Numbered from the stretch's first letter, positions 6,166 to 15,055 are shown. The stretch is DNA of 19,170 nt from CTSoil-075 sp964292325 (GCA_964292325.1 CAXYVG010000073.1:1-19170); one strand, 5' to 3'. A program made the numbers and translations. Notes: generated from the sequence alone by a model not told the origin.

Positions 6166-7710
6166 ATGAAAAAAAATGTATATGATCAAGTAAGGAGCTT
6201 TTATGAAGAAGATCTGTTCTGGGAACCTACTATAAAACAAGAATGGGTTGAAGGTTTTTTACGGCAAAAAGCTTGGCAGGGTATAAGTGATGATAAGCTT
6301 AAAGATATATGGCATCAAATACAATTATTCATACTATATTTAAATTATGCTGATAATGATGATTTGAATGAAATAACGGTAGTGGAATATAGTTTGTTCG
6401 TTCAATGGTTGTCAGATCATGTAGAAAAGTTTAAAGCTACGTTAAAAACGGTTCGTCATACATTTGAGGTACTGATTGATTTTTATACGTATTTATTTAA
6501 TAAAAAACTCATTGATAATATAGAGGAAATTAAAGTAGCTGCAGAGCAAATTGCAGGAGGGAAGAAACTAAATTTCGTGATAGCGGATTCACTTCTGGAG
6601 GAACTTAGAATATTTGAAGACGATATTGGAAATTTAACTAGCTTTGATACTGAAATTAACAGTGATTTGGGTAGTATTCTTAGTGAAGCAACGGAAGGGC
6701 TGATGTTGAAAATCGGTAAATACTTTCATCAGGAAGAGTTTATTGAAGATTTTGAACGTGCTTTATACTTGTATGTTGGTCCTTTTGAGAGAGCACCTGA
6801 AGAAATCGGGGATGAGTTTTGGTTAGGTTTTTGGGATTACTTTCTGTTTGATTATCATTTATTAGAAAGCGACTTAAGGTCATTAATTTATTTTAATGCT
6901 ACTTCTGGTGAAAAGCTAAGTGCTGATGAACAGAGAATACTAAACGAACTCCTACAATCAAAGTTTACAGTGTTTTATGTTAGTAAAATCTTAAATCCTA
7001 ACTTAGTGGAGTGTGTGAATTTATTTACTGGCGAAAGTTTTCCGTTACCGTTGCTTGAATTTGATTATAAAAATTTGAAAAAGTTATTGTTTTTTGGACA
7101 TGTTTTTCCGCAAGGCATTGTGATGATTAATTATTTGAGTAGTATTGTCACAAGTGTGAACCTAAGGAGACGGATAAAAGACGAAGTCGTTCGGCAAACT
7201 AAGATTTTTGCTATTCAAGTACCGGGTGCGACTTTAGAAGATTTTTTCAACCGCCATGCGTTAGTGGTTCGGCACACTGTAAGTAGTTTGGTGACGCTAA
7301 ATAAAGTAAATGTGACATCTGTGAGTCAATTAGAAAGAACGTATCCTATTATTACAGATAAACGCATACCGAATCAAGCTGTGATTGAATTTCTCCACGA
7401 GTTGGTCGGAATGCATGGATTTTCATTACATGATCAAATTCTGCTTGAAAATATGTGGCATGACTTTTCGCAACTATCAAATGTCATCGTGCGTAAACCT
7501 GCTGCTTGGGCAGCTGCTATATTCTTGTCTTACACTCAGATCAATAGCATTGATCATATTGTTGCAAAAGAAATTATTGTTCCGTTAGAGATTTCCTCTA
7601 CTAGCCTTTATAAGAATAAAGCTGAAATATATGAAGTATTGCAACTAGAAAGCTTTGATGCACGATATTTAAGTGAAGAAGGATTTGTAATTTCATTGTT
7701 TGAACAATAA
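6166..7710 (+). CDS. Large unknown protein with possible C-terminal helix-turn-helix
   Basis: A 514-aa acidic, mainly helical soluble protein. ATG 6166 is the first possible start in frame, because a stop codon immediately precedes it; GGAG lies a rather long 13 nt upstream. Residues about 20-120 form a helical domain rich in Trp, Tyr and Phe. A central module contains LLQSKFTVFYVSKILNPN then LFTGESFPL. The C-terminus (about 445-495) reads KPAAWAAAIFLSY, then an IVAKEIIVPLEISSTSLYKNKAEI stretch. This pattern resembles HTH/cyclin-like tails (WAAA, IA..., S..T+...+..I) of SEC-C-type proteins, but no SEC-C cysteines are present. A zinc-ribbon membrane protein gene follows within 13 bp, so they may form an operon. 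The function is unknown; nucleic-acid binding is an inference. Confidence 0.8.
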   Translation: MKKNVYDQVRSFYEEDLFWEPTIKQEWVEGFLRQKAWQGISDDKLKDIWHQIQLFILYLNYADNDDLNEITVVEYSLFVQWLSDHVEKFKATLKTVRHTFEVLIDFYTYLFNKKLIDNIEEIKVAAEQIAGGKKLNFVIADSLLEELRIFEDDIGNLTSFDTEINSDLGSILSEATEGLMLKIGKYFHQEEFIEDFERALYLYVGPFERAPEEIGDEFWLGFWDYFLFDYHLLESDLRSLIYFNATSGEKLSADEQRILNELLQSKFTVFYVSKILNPNLVECVNLFTGESFPLPLLEFDYKNLKKLLFFGHVFPQGIVMINYLSSIVTSVNLRRRIKDEVVRQTKIFAIQVPGATLEDFFNRHALVVRHTVSSLVTLNKVNVTSVSQLERTYPIITDKRIPNQAVIEFLHELVGMHGFSLHDQILLENMWHDFSQLSNVIVRKPAAWAAAIFLSYTQINSIDHIVAKEIIVPLEISSTSLYKNKAEIYEVLQLESFDARYLSEEGFVISLFEQ

Positions 7711-7722
7711 CATTAGAATGAG

Positions 7723-8082
7723 ATGTCAGGGGCGATGAACTTGAATTGTATCGTTTGTGGGGCTGAAATAGAGCCAGGCCAAGAACAATGTACAGAGTGT
7801 AAAAAACAAGAAGGTAACGTGCAAGTTTTAACGCTTAAAGAGAAACAAGAGTTTCATGGAATGACAATTGAGCAAGAGCGGCAAGGTAATGATGATTATA
7901 ACTATCAAAACCAGCACAGAAATCAACAAATATATGTGAAACAGTTTAGTCTGACTAATATGGGGATATTTACTAAAATATTCATTGGAGTTATTTTGGT
8001 AGCGCTAATATTCATTGCCTTGCCGATTACTCTGTTTATTCTTGGTATAGGTAGTTTGATTTTTTATTTAATCCGGAAGTAA
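7723..8082 (+). CDS. Zinc-ribbon protein with C-terminal membrane anchor
   Basis: At most 119 aa. The N-terminus carries a zinc ribbon with two CxxC knuckles (Cys9/Cys12 and Cys23/Cys26, 10 residues apart). A polar Gln/Asn-rich linker follows, then a long hydrophobic stretch (about residues 85-117) that could be one or two membrane helices, ending in IRK. Three starts are possible: ATG 7723, ATG 7735, or TTG 7741, which has AGGGG at the best spacing (8 nt); all keep the zinc ribbon. Such zinc-ribbon-plus-TM proteins are common and mostly uncharacterised. It follows the 514-aa gene closely and ends 6 bp from the convergent NAD+ synthetase gene, with no terminator visible between them. Confidence 0.8.
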   Translation: MSGAMNLNCIVCGAEIEPGQEQCTECKKQEGNVQVLTLKEKQEFHGMTIEQERQGNDDYNYQNQHRNQQIYVKQFSLTNMGIFTKIFIGVILVALIFIALPITLFILGIGSLIFYLIRK

Positions 8083-8088
8083 TTTTTA

Positions 8089-10017
8089 CTAGTTTAATAG
8101 TTTTTCTTTTAATTGAAGATATTTTGCCGTGAAATATAACTGATTTTGAGCTTCTCTATGATCAAAGCCATAAGCGCGTCTGCTAATGGCTAGGACTGGA
8201 GGAGCTTGAATTCTTTTTGCCACTGCCATACCCGTGTAGAGCTTCCACCATTTTTCTAGGTCAGTAATAAATTCACCAGGCGTAGCAAATAATGTATGAA
8301 CCAATCCTGGTTGGCAACCAATTTTTTCTTCTAATATATTTTCCTCATACCATGAAAGGATGTCTTCAGGAGTAGCACGGTTCCAATGCTGCATAAATGC
8401 TTTAAATAAATAATCGTGATAAGGATAGATAATCGGATCGCCTTTTCCTTGATCAACAGCTTGATCAAAAGAAAGTTCGGCGCTCGGAACGATGGTGATG
8501 GTTTCTTCAGGAATGACCGTGCGTTTATAGATTTGTGTGTTCATAAAGAGTGCTAATTCATAGACTTGATGTTTCCAAAGATCGGCGAGAACAGCTAAAA
8601 ATCCACCTTGATCGCCATATAAAGTCGAATAACCTACTGTCATTTCCGTTTTATTGGCATTGCAAGTAAAACCACCACCAAAACTAGCAGCGATACCTGC
8701 TAAGACGCGAGAGGAACGATCACGAGCCTGGATGTTCTCTGCGACAAAAGAGCTAACAGTGAGATGCTGCTGCTTTCCGGTGCTGAGGTTTGTGATAGGT
8801 GTTTGCTCAAGTTGCTTGATGGTATAGTCCACTACTTCTTGAATGGGCATAATCGTATAGAGGCAACCAAGATTTTCTGCTAGTTTAGCTGATAAATCTT
8901 TTGTTGTTTGTGAATTGTATATGCTTGGCATATTGACTAGTAATACATTTTCAGGCCCTAAAACTTTGACATACAGTGCGGCGGCTACTGCTGAGTCGAT
9001 ACCGCCAGAGGCACCAATGACGACTTTTTTGAGACCGATAGAGTGCAAGAAGCGTTGTATTCCATAACATAGACTTTGATAAATATTGCTAATATCTGTA
9101 TCTTTTCCCATAATAATGGACGGTTGATTTACGCTAGATTCAGCAGGGGCTAAATCTTCTTTGTTATTCGCTGTTATTTGTAGATCGATACATTTTAGTA
9201 ATGGAGTAAAGGAAGGGCAACTTTCTATGATTTCACCGTTGTGGTTATATACAGTGCTGACGCCATCAAAACAGTAGATTGTTTTTCCGTTATTTTGTAA
9301 TCCAATATTATTTACATATAGTAATGGTCGATCTACTGTTTGCGCCTGATGAGAAAAAACCCGATTTCGTTTGTTGTTTTTTCCAAGGGTATATGGTGAA
9401 CTTGAGATATTGATAAATAAATCTACGGGACCATTTTTATGTATAGTGTGGATTGGTTTGGTTGCATACTCATCGCTCCAACCATCTTCACAAAGAATAC
9501 AACCAAGCTTGATTTGCCGGTTGTCTATCGTGATATTTACAGGTTGTAGCAGGTCATTTACGTTTTCGCCTCGTTCTGTTGCTAGCTTACGTAAACTATA
9601 AAAATGACGTGAATCATCAAATTCTCGGTAATTGGGCTGTAGTGTTTTGATACGGAATGGATATACAAAATTGTCACTACCCTTTAATTTGCCTTGGTAT
9701 GCGATAAAGCAGGCGTTGTATTTGCGTACTCTACCATCATCATTTACTTTATCCCAATCCATTGCAATGTTGCCAAAAACGATACAAATAGTAGTAGAGG
9801 CGGCTATAATGCGTCGCCCATACTCTTCACAATCTTTCAGAAAAGAAGATTGTTCCCAGGTATCGCCGAGAAAATATCCCGGTATTGACATTTCGGGGAA
9901 GATAATCATTTGCATATGCTGTAGGCATGCTTCTTCGATCATTTTTAACATAGTTTCTGTGTTGATATCTGGTCTGCCTGGAATTACTTCCATTTGTGCC
10001 AGAGCTATTTTAAGCAA
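8089..10017 (-). CDS. nadE: Glutamine-hydrolysing NAD+ synthetase
   Basis: A 642-aa two-domain cytoplasmic enzyme that amidates deamido-NAD+ (NaAD) with ATP and glutamine-derived ammonia, the last step of NAD+ synthesis. The N-terminal nitrilase-type glutaminase has the Glu-Lys-Cys triad: Glu42 (FPEMS), Lys124 (in KTLQPNYREFDD) and Cys176 (GCILCEDGW). The C-terminal synthetase has the PP-loop SGGIDS (337-342) and later YGDQGG and NKTE motifs, so both activities look intact. The length suits the long Gln-dependent form. The start is TTG 10017 with GAGGTG about 8 nt upstream; no better ATG matches the family N-terminus. The gene is monocistronic. Three TTGTCA-type repeats sit just upstream of the Shine-Dalgarno. 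Confidence 0.97.
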   Translation of the reverse strand: MLKIALAQMEVIPGRPDINTETMLKMIEEACLQHMQMIIFPEMSIPGYFLGDTWEQSSFLKDCEEYGRRIIAASTTICIVFGNIAMDWDKVNDDGRVRKYNACFIAYQGKLKGSDNFVYPFRIKTLQPNYREFDDSRHFYSLRKLATERGENVNDLLQPVNITIDNRQIKLGCILCEDGWSDEYATKPIHTIHKNGPVDLFINISSSPYTLGKNNKRNRVFSHQAQTVDRPLLYVNNIGLQNNGKTIYCFDGVSTVYNHNGEIIESCPSFTPLLKCIDLQITANNKEDLAPAESSVNQPSIIMGKDTDISNIYQSLCYGIQRFLHSIGLKKVVIGASGGIDSAVAAALYVKVLGPENVLLVNMPSIYNSQTTKDLSAKLAENLGCLYTIMPIQEVVDYTIKQLEQTPITNLSTGKQQHLTVSSFVAENIQARDRSSRVLAGIAASFGGGFTCNANKTEMTVGYSTLYGDQGGFLAVLADLWKHQVYELALFMNTQIYKRTVIPEETITIVPSAELSFDQAVDQGKGDPIIYPYHDYLFKAFMQHWNRATPEDILSWYEENILEEKIGCQPGLVHTLFATPGEFITDLEKWWKLYTGMAVAKRIQAPPVLAISRRAYGFDHREAQNQLYFTAKYLQLKEKLLN

Positions 10018-10031
10018 AAATAAGTCACCTC

Positions 10032-10059
10032 TTCTTGTCAGTTCTTGTCACTCTTGTCA
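10032..10059. repeat. Triple TTGTCA-containing direct repeat upstream of nadE
   Basis: TTCTTGTCA at 10032-10040 and 10042-10050 and CTCTTGTCA at 10051-10059 form three near-identical units with 9-10 bp period. On the nadE strand they read TGACAAGA three times, ending a few bases before the ribosome binding site. They could be a regulator array, an mRNA leader element or a slippage product. Confidence 0.65.
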
Positions 10060-10132
10060 TTATTCTATATTACAGATAGATATCCTGCTGAAAAGCTAGT
10101 AAATATGCAGTGATTAGGAGTTTGTAGCATGA

Positions 10133-10161
10133 TTGACAAATGTAAATAAGAATAATATACT
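10133..10161 (+). promoter_or_regulatory. Promoter for the YbaK-B3/B4-thrC genes
   Basis: TTGACA (10133-10138) and TATACT (10156-10161) are separated by exactly 17 bp, on an AT-rich background about 74 bp before the deacylase start. A further TATAAT-like hexamer near 10195 lacks a good -35 box. Confidence 0.75.
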
Positions 10162-10234
10162 GTGTAAAAAATATCATCTTTGTTGTATAATAGTATGTAG
10201 CTGTTTTATAAAATCGATCAAATGAGGGGTTCTT

Positions 10235-10714
10235 TTGAAAAAAACGAATGTGGCTCGTATTTTGGACGGGCTGAAAATAAGTTATCAGTTGCGTGAATAT
10301 GAAGTGGATGAAAGTGATTTAAGTGCAGAAAATGTAGCGCGAAAGGTCGCCATTCCTCTAAAGCAGGTATTTAAAACATTAGTTGTATATGGTGATAAAA
10401 CGGGAGTACTATTAGCATGCATACCTGGTGGTAATGAACTCAATTTAAAAGCACTGGCTACCATTAGTGGTAATAAAAAAGTAGAGATGGTACCTTTGAA
10501 AGATGTACAAAAGTTGACAGGGTATATTCGAGGTGGCGTTTCTCCACTAGGAACAAAAAAAAAGTATGACATATATCTTGATGAGAGTATGATTTTGTGG
10601 CCGTATATTGCGATTAGTGCTGGAATAAGGGGATGCCAAGTGTTGATTGCTCCAAATGATTTGGCTGATGCTACTAAGGGTAAAATGTGTACTATATCTC
10701 GTGATATCGTATAG
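10235..10714 (+). CDS. ybaK: YbaK/EbsC-type Cys-tRNA(Pro) deacylase
   Basis: A 159-aa cytoplasmic protein of the YbaK/EbsC branch of the trans-editing INS superfamily, which hydrolyses cysteine mischarged onto tRNA-Pro. Conserved features are the invariant Lys47 in VFKTLV, the GYIRGGVSPLG loop (about residues 96-106) and SAGIRGCQVLI near the end. The length is that of the full single-domain family. The start is TTG 10235 with GAGGGG 5 nt upstream, and it gives the expected KKTNVARILDGL beginning. It is first in a same-strand run with a B3/B4-domain protein and threonine synthase. The exact misacylated substrate could differ from Cys-tRNA(Pro), since subfamilies vary. Confidence 0.93.
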   Translation: MKKTNVARILDGLKISYQLREYEVDESDLSAENVARKVAIPLKQVFKTLVVYGDKTGVLLACIPGGNELNLKALATISGNKKVEMVPLKDVQKLTGYIRGGVSPLGTKKKYDIYLDESMILWPYIAISAGIRGCQVLIAPNDLADATKGKMCTISRDIV

Positions 10715-10757
10715 AAAGAACTCTTAAAAAAGTGTAGTTACTAGGATGGAGGCATAT

Positions 10758-11426
10758 ATGAAGTTTAGTATTCATGACAGTGTGAGGAAAAGTAAAAAGG
10801 ATTGCCAAATTGGTTATATTATGATTCGTGATGTAAAAGTACAAGGTACTCCCCCATCTTTAGGTCAGAAAATTTTTCAATTACAGACTGCAATTGCGAA
10901 TGGTTACAACGTAGAGGAATTGCATGATTTAGCACAATTGGTAGGAATGCGTGGTTTGTATAAAGGAATTGATTTTGATAAAAAACGTTATAACTTAGTT
11001 TCGGTAGAAAATGTTCGCAACACATTACAAAATAAGCAAATTTATTATGTGAATAGTGCTGTAACGACTGCTAACTATTGTTCTATACATTTTTTACTGC
11101 CATTTGGTTTATATGATCTTGACCAAATAAAAGGTGATATCGTATACGGTCCACCAACGGAAGAATCTTATCTTAATATTAGTGGCGATATTTTGCAGAC
11201 CGATTCTAAATTATTTTTAAGTGATGTGGATGGTGTTTTTGGTAGTGTAAATGCTGATAGTCGGCGTACAGCTGTAACGTTGTCTACTCGTAATGTATTG
11301 GCCGTCGTATATGCTGATGAAAAAATAAAAAATGATGAATTTAATGATATTCTTACATCTGCTAGTGAAATGATTATTCTTTATAATGGCGGTATACTAG
11401 AGAAGCAAGAGATCATTCAAATTTAG
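10758..11426 (+). CDS. Stand-alone B3/B4 (PheRS-beta editing-like) domain protein
   Basis: A 222-aa cytoplasmic protein. The C-terminal two thirds match the B3/B4 tRNA-binding/editing domain of phenylalanyl-tRNA synthetase beta: VENVRNTL, LPFGLYDLDQIKGDIVYG, then LFLSDVDGVFGSVNADS.RTAVTLSTRNVLAVVYA. In PheRS this domain removes Tyr from Tyr-tRNA-Phe. Stand-alone versions are widespread in Firmicutes and mostly uncharacterised, so a trans-editing role is inference. ATG 10758 is chosen because GGAGG is 5 nt upstream; the ATG four codons earlier overlaps that site. It lies 43 bp after the ybaK gene and 23 bp before thrC. The adjacency to another editing-family gene supports a link to translation quality control. 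Confidence 0.88.
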   Translation: MKFSIHDSVRKSKKDCQIGYIMIRDVKVQGTPPSLGQKIFQLQTAIANGYNVEELHDLAQLVGMRGLYKGIDFDKKRYNLVSVENVRNTLQNKQIYYVNSAVTTANYCSIHFLLPFGLYDLDQIKGDIVYGPPTEESYLNISGDILQTDSKLFLSDVDGVFGSVNADSRRTAVTLSTRNVLAVVYADEKIKNDEFNDILTSASEMIILYNGGILEKQEIIQI

Positions 11427-11449
11427 GATTCAAGAAAAGGAGTTTTTTT

Positions 11450-12952
11450 ATGTATATTAGTACTCGTGGGAAAAATGATGGTTTTTTGGCGGCTGAGGCT
11501 ATCAAAATAGGAATTGCAGCTGATGGCGGTTTGTTTGTACCAATGGATATTCCTAAAATCACTACAGAGTGGTTGCAAAGTTTAACAAATCTTGATTATG
11601 GGAAGCGGGCTTTTCAGATATTACGCTTATTTTTAGCAGATTATAGTGAAGAAGAGTTGACTTCTTGTATTGAGGCTGCTTATACAACTGAAAAATTTGA
11701 TGATAGTAGCATTGCTCCTATTGTAAAAATTGGTGATCGTAAGTTTTCTCTTGAATTGTGGCACGGACCGACAAGTGCTTTTAAAGATATGGCATTACAA
11801 ATATTGCCTCATTTATTATCAAAAGCTCTTACTAAAACGAATGAGAAAGCAGAAATTGTAATTTTGACAGCAACTTCTGGTGATACTGGTAAGGCGGCCT
11901 TAGAAGGATTTAAAGATGTAAAACAGATAAGGATTATTGTTTTTTATCCTCATGAAGGTGTCAGCCCTATTCAACGGTTGCAGATGGTTACACAACTTGG
12001 TTCGAATGTTTCTGTGGTAGCAGTACGAGGTAATTTTGATGATACACAAACAGGGGTAAAACATATTTTTAATGATGCGAAATTTAATGAAGAATTAGCA
12101 GCAAGTGGATTTCAGTTTTCGTCAGCGAATTCCATTAACTGGGGACGTTTGGCGCCACAGATTGTATATTATTTTAGTGCCTACGCCGATATGTTACGTG
12201 ATGGACATATCAAGCTAGGGGAATCCGTTAATTTTGTTGTGCCAACAGGGAATTTTGGTAATATTCTGGCAGGCTATTTTGCAAAAAGAATGGGATTACC
12301 AATTGGAAAATTGATTTGTGCATCCAATAGTAATAATGTATTAACGGACTTTTTGCAAACTGGTGTATATAATCGCAAACGTCCTTTCCACAAAACGACC
12401 TCTCCTTCAATGGATATTTTAATTTCTAGTAATTTAGAGCGTTTGTTATATTACATAACAAATGGTGATACGGCGCAAGTGAGCAGTTGGATGAAGGAAC
12501 TGAATGATGGTGGGCAATATAATGTTGGTGCAGAGTATTTAGCAGCGATTCAGCAAATCTTTTGGGCTGATTGCGTAGATGATCATCAGACTCTAGAAAT
12601 GATTCAAGCTATTTATAATGAGGATCATTATTTGACAGATCCTCATACGGCAGTTGCTTGTCATGTAGGAGAGAGGTATCGTCAACAAACTGGAGATCAG
12701 ACTGTGCAGATTATCGTTTCTACTGCTAGTCCTTTTAAGTTTAATGAAAGTGTGTTAAACGCTATTGCAAAAACAGATGAAATTGCTGAGAATGATGAAT
12801 TTGTAATGCTTCAGCAATTATCAAAGATCAGTGGTTGGACAGTACCACCAGCATTAGCGGCTTTAGAACAAGCAACGATTCTTCATCAAATGGTATGCGA
12901 TAAAGAAGAGATGCCTACAGTGATTGAGAAGATATTAGGTATTCATAAGTAA
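11450..12952 (+). CDS. thrC: Threonine synthase
   Basis: A 500-aa PLP enzyme converting O-phospho-L-homoserine to L-threonine and phosphate. The N-terminus (MYISTRGKND, then AADGGLFVP) is typical of the longer bacterial/fungal-type ThrC. The PLP Schiff-base lysine is Lys112 in GPTSAFKDMALQ, and the phosphate-binding TATSGDTGKAALEG and NSINWGRLAPQ motifs are intact. Its length matches the full family. ATG 11450 has GGAG 7 nt upstream. It is cotranscribed with the B3/B4 gene, with no homoserine kinase or dehydrogenase nearby, and ends at a strong terminator. The product threonine is a tRNA substrate, but a regulatory link to the editing genes is speculative. Confidence 0.97.
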   Translation: MYISTRGKNDGFLAAEAIKIGIAADGGLFVPMDIPKITTEWLQSLTNLDYGKRAFQILRLFLADYSEEELTSCIEAAYTTEKFDDSSIAPIVKIGDRKFSLELWHGPTSAFKDMALQILPHLLSKALTKTNEKAEIVILTATSGDTGKAALEGFKDVKQIRIIVFYPHEGVSPIQRLQMVTQLGSNVSVVAVRGNFDDTQTGVKHIFNDAKFNEELAASGFQFSSANSINWGRLAPQIVYYFSAYADMLRDGHIKLGESVNFVVPTGNFGNILAGYFAKRMGLPIGKLICASNSNNVLTDFLQTGVYNRKRPFHKTTSPSMDILISSNLERLLYYITNGDTAQVSSWMKELNDGGQYNVGAEYLAAIQQIFWADCVDDHQTLEMIQAIYNEDHYLTDPHTAVACHVGERYRQQTGDQTVQIIVSTASPFKFNESVLNAIAKTDEIAENDEFVMLQQLSKISGWTVPPALAALEQATILHQMVCDKEEMPTVIEKILGIHK

Positions 12953-13036
12953 GTCAATCAATAGAGTGATATGGCAGGAAAGTAGCATCTATACCTATAT
13001 AGTATTGCTGGTGATTGCCTATAATATGCGTTAGCG

Positions 13037-13070
13037 AAAAAGCCTGAATCAAAATTGATTCAGGCTTTTT
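13037..13070. terminator. Bidirectional terminator between thrC and pepF
   Basis: AAAAAGCCTGAATCA (13037-13051) and TGATTCAGGCTTTTT (13056-13070) form a perfect 15-bp stem with a 4-nt loop and T-runs on both strands. It serves the convergent genes thrC (plus) and pepF (minus). Confidence 0.95.
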
Positions 13071-13081
13071 CATTATAGTTT

Positions 13082-14929
13082 CTACTCTGCTAGTAGTTTC
13101 TCCATTTCATCTAGCATGGCAGAAAATTTAGCTAATGTAATTTCGATTGGTGTTGCACAAGACATATCAACGCCGGCTTTTTTTAGAATGTTCAGGGAAT
13201 AGTCAGAGCCACCACTGCTTAGGAAAGCAATATATTTTTGTTGTGCGCTTTGACCTTCTTGCAATACTTTTTCTGCAAGAGTGGTTGCTGCGGAGTAGCC
13301 AGTTACATATTGGTATACATAAAAATCCATATAAAAATGAGGAATTCGTGCCCACTCGATATCCACTTCTTTGTCAACAATGATATCAGGACCATAGTAT
13401 TTTACATTCAAATCATGCCATAGTTCATCTAGTAGATCGGCTGTCAGCGTTTCGTTTTGCTCTGCCTTGTTATAGATTAGTTTCTCAAACTCAGCAAACA
13501 TAGTCTGGCGATATACAGTGCCTCTTACTTGTTCAAGATATTGATTGATAAGATAGAGTTTGGTTTTTTTGTCAGTCGTAATTTTGAGCATATGTTCTAA
13601 TAGTAATATTTCATTCGTGGTCGAAGCTACTTCTGCACAAAACGTAGTATAGGATGATGTAGGGTAAGGTTGATTTTCTTGGCTATAGTAACTATGAATG
13701 GCATGCCCCATTTCATGCGCTAACGTCGAAACAGCATCATACTGGTTGTTATAATTTAGTAATACAAAAGGATGGGTGCCATAATTACCCCAAGAATAAG
13801 CGCCTGTTTGTTTGCCTTTGTTTTCATATACATCAATCCAACCGGAGGTTAGACCTTTATCTAAAACTTTTAGATATTCTGGACCAAGCGGCTGTAGAGC
13901 GGTACGAATTAAGTTCGTTCCTTCCTCATAAGAGAGTGAAAGTTTAATATCTTTCACTAAGGGCGTATATAAGTCATACATATGAATTTCAGTTAGGTTT
14001 AGGACTTTTTTCTTAATGGCTACATAGCGGTGTAACGGTTCTAGATGATGATGAATAGTGCTGATTAGATTGTCATATACTTCCGCTGGTACATTATCAA
14101 CCTCTAATGCGGAATCTAATGCGGAATGATAATTACGAGTTGTAGCATTAAAAATATTTTTTTTCACATTACCACTTAATGTAGAAGCAAAGGTGTTGCG
14201 ATATTTGCGATATGTGGTAAATAGGTTTGTAAAAGCTTGTTGACGCACATCGCGGTTACTAGAACGAATAAATATACTGTAGCGTCCTTCGCTTAATTGT
14301 ACGGATTGACCATTTTCATCTATGGTCATTGGAAAATCGATATCAGCATGAGCAAGCATATTGAAAGTGTTTTGAGATGCTTGTGTGACTTCGGAAACTC
14401 GAGACAAAATCGCTTCCTCAGCAGGTGATAAAACGTGTTGTTTTTGTCGAGTTAGGTCATCAAAATAGAAAGTATATTTATGCAGTCCTTTTTCTTGTTG
14501 GCGAAATGCAGTTAATATATCATTAGGGATTGCTAAAATCTCTGGTTCAATAAAAGCGGTAGCAGTACTTGCGCCTGCTAATAAAGATTCCATTTTACCA
14601 GTGGCGGCTTGGTATTTGGCATCAGCCGTATTTTCATCTCGATGCATACGGGCAAAGGCATATAGCTTTCCACTGAGAATGCCAATTTCATCGCGTGCTT
14701 TTAAACAAGATAGTAACATCTGTGATGAATTACTAAGTTTCCCTGAAAAATTCTCGATAGGGGAGAGAAGGGATTTTAGTTTGTCAAAGTCCTGTTGCCA
14801 GAGCTCATCGGTAGCGTAAATATCATGTAGATGCCATTTGTACTCGTTTTCTATTTCGCTACGGTCAGGTACATGTGAATTTCCTCCAGTAGTGGTTTCG
14901 TTTTCAGGGCTATCATATCGCTTAAACAT
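13082..14929 (-). CDS. pepF: Oligoendopeptidase F (M3 family zinc peptidase)
   Basis: A 615-aa cytoplasmic metallopeptidase that cuts short oligopeptides. The HExxH zinc motif is HEMGH (405-409), followed about 24 residues on by the third ligand Glu in CAEVASTTNE. The GAYSWGNYGTHPFVLLNY region before it is also typical of PepF. The length matches the family (about 600 aa). The start is ATG 14929, with AAAGGAG 7 nt upstream. An extra 38 codons are open further upstream but encode a family-unlike, AT-rich N-terminus and are not used. It stands alone between a shared terminator and an upstream amidase gene on the same strand, from which it is separated by an A14 tract and about 125 bp. Its role is peptide turnover. 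Confidence 0.97.
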   Translation of the reverse strand: MFKRYDSPENETTTGGNSHVPDRSEIENEYKWHLHDIYATDELWQQDFDKLKSLLSPIENFSGKLSNSSQMLLSCLKARDEIGILSGKLYAFARMHRDENTADAKYQAATGKMESLLAGASTATAFIEPEILAIPNDILTAFRQQEKGLHKYTFYFDDLTRQKQHVLSPAEEAILSRVSEVTQASQNTFNMLAHADIDFPMTIDENGQSVQLSEGRYSIFIRSSNRDVRQQAFTNLFTTYRKYRNTFASTLSGNVKKNIFNATTRNYHSALDSALEVDNVPAEVYDNLISTIHHHLEPLHRYVAIKKKVLNLTEIHMYDLYTPLVKDIKLSLSYEEGTNLIRTALQPLGPEYLKVLDKGLTSGWIDVYENKGKQTGAYSWGNYGTHPFVLLNYNNQYDAVSTLAHEMGHAIHSYYSQENQPYPTSSYTTFCAEVASTTNEILLLEHMLKITTDKKTKLYLINQYLEQVRGTVYRQTMFAEFEKLIYNKAEQNETLTADLLDELWHDLNVKYYGPDIIVDKEVDIEWARIPHFYMDFYVYQYVTGYSAATTLAEKVLQEGQSAQQKYIAFLSSGGSDYSLNILKKAGVDMSCATPIEITLAKFSAMLDEMEKLLAE

Positions 14930-15041
14930 CGAGTCACTCCTTTGAATCATGTTAGATATATATCTTGCATTGAAGTTTATTATGCATTTTATATCACTAT
15001 ATATATTGGCAAAAAATCTAAGGATTCCTGTGTAGTATATC

Positions 15042-15055
15042 AAAAAAAAAAAAAA
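15042..15055. repeat. A14 homopolymer directly after the amidase stop
   Basis: Fourteen A residues on the plus strand (T14 on the minus strand) abut the stop codon of the minus-strand amidase gene. No hairpin precedes the tract, so it is not a classical terminator. It is prone to slippage and to length errors in sequencing. Confidence 0.7.

Noticed and set aside
9632..10099. 155-aa plus-strand frame antisense to nadE
   Set aside because: It is the shadow of a strongly supported NAD+ synthetase gene, with no ribosome binding site or family match.
14930..15043. 38-codon N-terminal extension of the oligoendopeptidase
   Set aside because: It is AT-rich, does not look like the PepF N-terminus, and AAAGGAG with correct spacing precedes the internal ATG at 14929.
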